Origin: UBA6065 sp038063975
GTDB taxonomy: Bacteria > Patescibacteriota > Minisyncoccia > Phycocordibacterales > UBA6065
Length of the DNA stretch: 6,452 bases
Direction: 5' to 3'
NCBI GenBank assembly: GCA_038063975.1
Contig: JBBTTY010000047.1
Coordinates: 1-6,452 of the forward strand
The notes under the pieces were generated by a model. The model had not been told where the DNA came from, did not search any database, and saw only the letters and a program-made list of their open reading frames with translations. Positions 4,933-6,452 of this stretch are shown here, piece after piece. The translations under genes were made by a program, and so were the position numbers. Within the stretch, counting starts at the first letter, position 1. Each line of letters begins with the position of its first letter.

Positions 4933-6452
4933 TTAAGGGAATGCTACAGAAGCCGTCTTCCAATCTGCTTCGCCGTCCATAAATGTAACTGCATATGGAG
5001 CGTTAGGCTGTATGCCCGAGAGACCAATCGAGTAGAGGCCGGTCGTGTGAACGGCGAGAGCCGATCGACCTTCGACACGGAATGTCACAGGAACCGTAAC
5101 TTCAGTTCCGTCAGCCAGAGACCATGAATTTGTCAAACCAGAGGTTGTAACGCCACCAGGAGTTGACCAATCGGTCGAGGTTGAATAAGAAGTGAAAGCC
5201 GCATCTTGTATACCATTTCGATATACTTTGAACGACGTCGTTGTCGTCGAGAACATAGGCGTGCCAGAAGCGGTCGTACCGAACTGGAGAGCGGCACCGA
5301 CTGCCTTGACCTTGACTGTAAACGTTGCCGTCAGAGTAGAGGTAGAAACGTTTGTTGTTAGACCAGTGAGTTGAGGAGCTCCGTTCGTAACGATTGATTT
5401 TGAAACCAATGTTACTTCTGGACCGACGTTATACACGTTCATCGTCTCGCCGGTTGCGCTACCAACTTCAGTGATTGCATCACCGAGAGAGTTTTTTGCC
5501 GTAACGTCTGCAGTGTCAATATCAGCCGCCAGCTGGGATAGAGTGCCGTTAGCACTGCGGATATCAACCTTGATTGTCAGAGTCTTTGTGGTGTCCTTTT
5601 TAACCAAGATATCGATGTCTGTAAATGTCGCAGAGTTTGACGATACAGATGCGCTGTTGAGTTCTGTTACACCGTCAAAGAGGTAAATATTTGACGAAGA
5701 TGCTAGTGCGCCTCCTGTGCCTGCCTTTGTAACGTCAACAACGAGATCGCTGATAGTAACATCATCCTTGCCCGCTTTGAAATCAGCGAGGAGGAGAGTA
5801 ACTTTGTCCGCTTCGTTATCGCTTGTACCATCAGCGGCTATTATATTGGCCTTCTTTGGGGTAAGTCCGTTCGTAGAAACAGTCATTGAGGCCGATTCTG
5901 TGAGAGCGGCACTGACAGTGATATCTCTGGTGATGGTTTGATCACCTGCGTACTGATCTATACCTGCCTGGTCAACGCCTCTGATAGGGTTGGTTGTGGC
6001 AAGTCGAACCGTACGCGAACCCTGATCAGCAACCTTGATGCCTGACCTCACGTCAACCTTTACAACATAAGTCTTCTTTGTGTTGCGAGGAATAACCGAA
6101 TTGAACCCGGCAAGGGTGATGAAGTATCTAGTACCATCTTTTACAACAGTGTTTGAGTTGAGATCTGCTTGAGCGAGAATCACGCCACCTTCGGTGATGT
6201 ATACGGTGTCATAGATCTTGTTATAGATCGCCGTTGCCGTACCGAGGTCTAGCTTGACTCTCTGAATAGAGATGTCGGAAGATTTGGCCTCGAGTTCAAA
6301 ACCGAGGATTCCAACCATCTTTTCATTTTCATAGACGGTCGATCGGACGTCAACGTTTTTCTGGACAGCTGAGATCGAACCTTCTACGCCTGTGTTAACA
6401 ATACTCGTAGCGCCGGTGGTACCTGTCGTACCTGTCGTACCTGTCGTACCTG
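4933..6452 (-). CDS. Large modular surface (S-layer-like) protein, N-terminus outside window
   Basis: The frame is open to the right edge, and 505 residues are visible, ending ADWKTASVAFP. The first twelve are four Gly-Thr-Thr units (a flexible linker), followed by GATSIVNTGVEGSIS. The rest is beta-rich, dominated by Thr, Ser, Val and Asp, and has no cysteine. Two modules repeat the same layout: SDISIQRVKLDL (58-69) with KTYVVKVDVRSG (126-137), and DDVTISDLVVDV (229-240) with KTLTIKVDIRSA (289-300). A third, more diverged module covers about 340-505 and includes VTVPVTFRVEGRSA at 451-464. No C-terminal membrane helix or sortase signal is seen, so anchoring must come from the missing N-terminal part. 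In related Parcubacteria proteins, from memory, the part before such a linker often has a signal peptide and peptidoglycan-binding repeats. Its codons look richer in G/C-ending forms (GTC, ACC, GAC) than the downstream operon, as in highly expressed genes. An abundant cell-envelope structural protein is inferred. The ATG at 6318 is an internal Met, not the start. Confidence 0.87.
   Translation of the reverse strand, partial: GTTGTTGTTGTTGATSIVNTGVEGSISAVQKNVDVRSTVYENEKMVGILGFELEAKSSDISIQRVKLDLGTATAIYNKIYDTVYITEGGVILAQADLNSNTVVKDGTRYFITLAGFNSVIPRNTKKTYVVKVDVRSGIKVADQGSRTVRLATTNPIRGVDQAGIDQYAGDQTITRDITVSAALTESASMTVSTNGLTPKKANIIAADGTSDNEADKVTLLLADFKAGKDDVTISDLVVDVTKAGTGGALASSSNIYLFDGVTELNSASVSSNSATFTDIDILVKKDTTKTLTIKVDIRSANGTLSQLAADIDTADVTAKNSLGDAITEVGSATGETMNVYNVGPEVTLVSKSIVTNGAPQLTGLTTNVSTSTLTATFTVKVKAVGAALQFGTTASGTPMFSTTTTSFKVYRNGIQDAAFTSYSTSTDWSTPGGVTTSGLTNSWSLADGTEVTVPVTFRVEGRSALAVHTTGLYSIGLSGIQPNAPYAVTFMDGEADWKTASVAFP
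6412..6452 (-). repeat. 9-bp tandem repeat encoding Gly-Thr-Thr linker
   Basis: The plus-strand unit ACCTGTCGT occurs three full times from 6421 to 6447, with a partial copy running off the edge and a degenerate unit (GCCGGTGGT) at 6412-6420. Read on the minus strand it encodes repeated Gly-Thr-Thr with ACA and ACG used for the two Thr. The exact copies suggest recent slippage. The array probably continues beyond the window. Confidence 0.9.

Noticed and set aside
6316..6318. ATG at 6318 as the start of the surface protein
   Set aside because: The frame stays open upstream through a conserved-looking beta segment (EGSISAVQKNVDVRS) and the Gly-Thr-Thr linker to the window edge, and no signal peptide follows 6318.
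6412..6452. CRISPR or other spaced repeat array
   Set aside because: The repeats are contiguous 9-bp units with no spacers and stay in the reading frame, so they are a coding tandem repeat.

Overview
All genes in this window lie on the minus strand and all appear to encode exported or membrane-anchored proteins. The best guess for the organism is a Candidate Phyla Radiation bacterium (Patescibacteria, Parcubacteria-like). This rests on family resemblance seen by eye: lamin-tail-domain (LTD) proteins with PKD modules, a Gly-Thr-Thr-linker surface protein of the type common in that group, and a beta-helix protein fused to an LCAT-like hydrolase. TGA is used as a stop and Trp is TGG, so the ordinary bacterial code applies rather than the Gracilibacteria/SR1 code. 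No taxonomic marker gene is present, so the placement is an inference.

Reading in the direction of transcription (right to left): 6452-4933 is the C-terminal 505 residues of a large cysteine-free, Thr/Ser/Val-rich surface protein built of about three similar beta-sandwich-like modules behind a (Gly-Thr-Thr)n linker. Its N-terminus lies outside the window. A strong 15-bp hairpin terminator at 4826-4859 separates it from the next unit.

A TATAAT box just after the terminator starts a probable four-gene unit. The genes are a membrane-anchored, cysteine-containing lamin-tail-like protein (4776-3796), a secreted LTD-PKD-LTD-like protein (3750-2500), a 43-residue single-pass membrane protein (2487-2356), and a large membrane-anchored protein (about 2399 to beyond position 1). 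The last carries a right-handed beta-helix followed by a lecithin:cholesterol-acyltransferase-like alpha/beta hydrolase, and its C-terminus is cut by the window edge. Gaps are short (45 nt and 12 nt) and the last two genes overlap in different frames.

Taken together, the window looks like a cell-surface cassette: a probable S-layer-like protein, then an operon of adhesion or scaffold modules (LTD, PKD, beta-helix) ending in a lipid-active enzyme. A role in attaching to other cells and processing their lipids is attractive for a CPR organism, but it is inference only. No RNA genes, insertion sequences or CRISPR arrays were seen, and no stretch above 300 bases lacks a gene.
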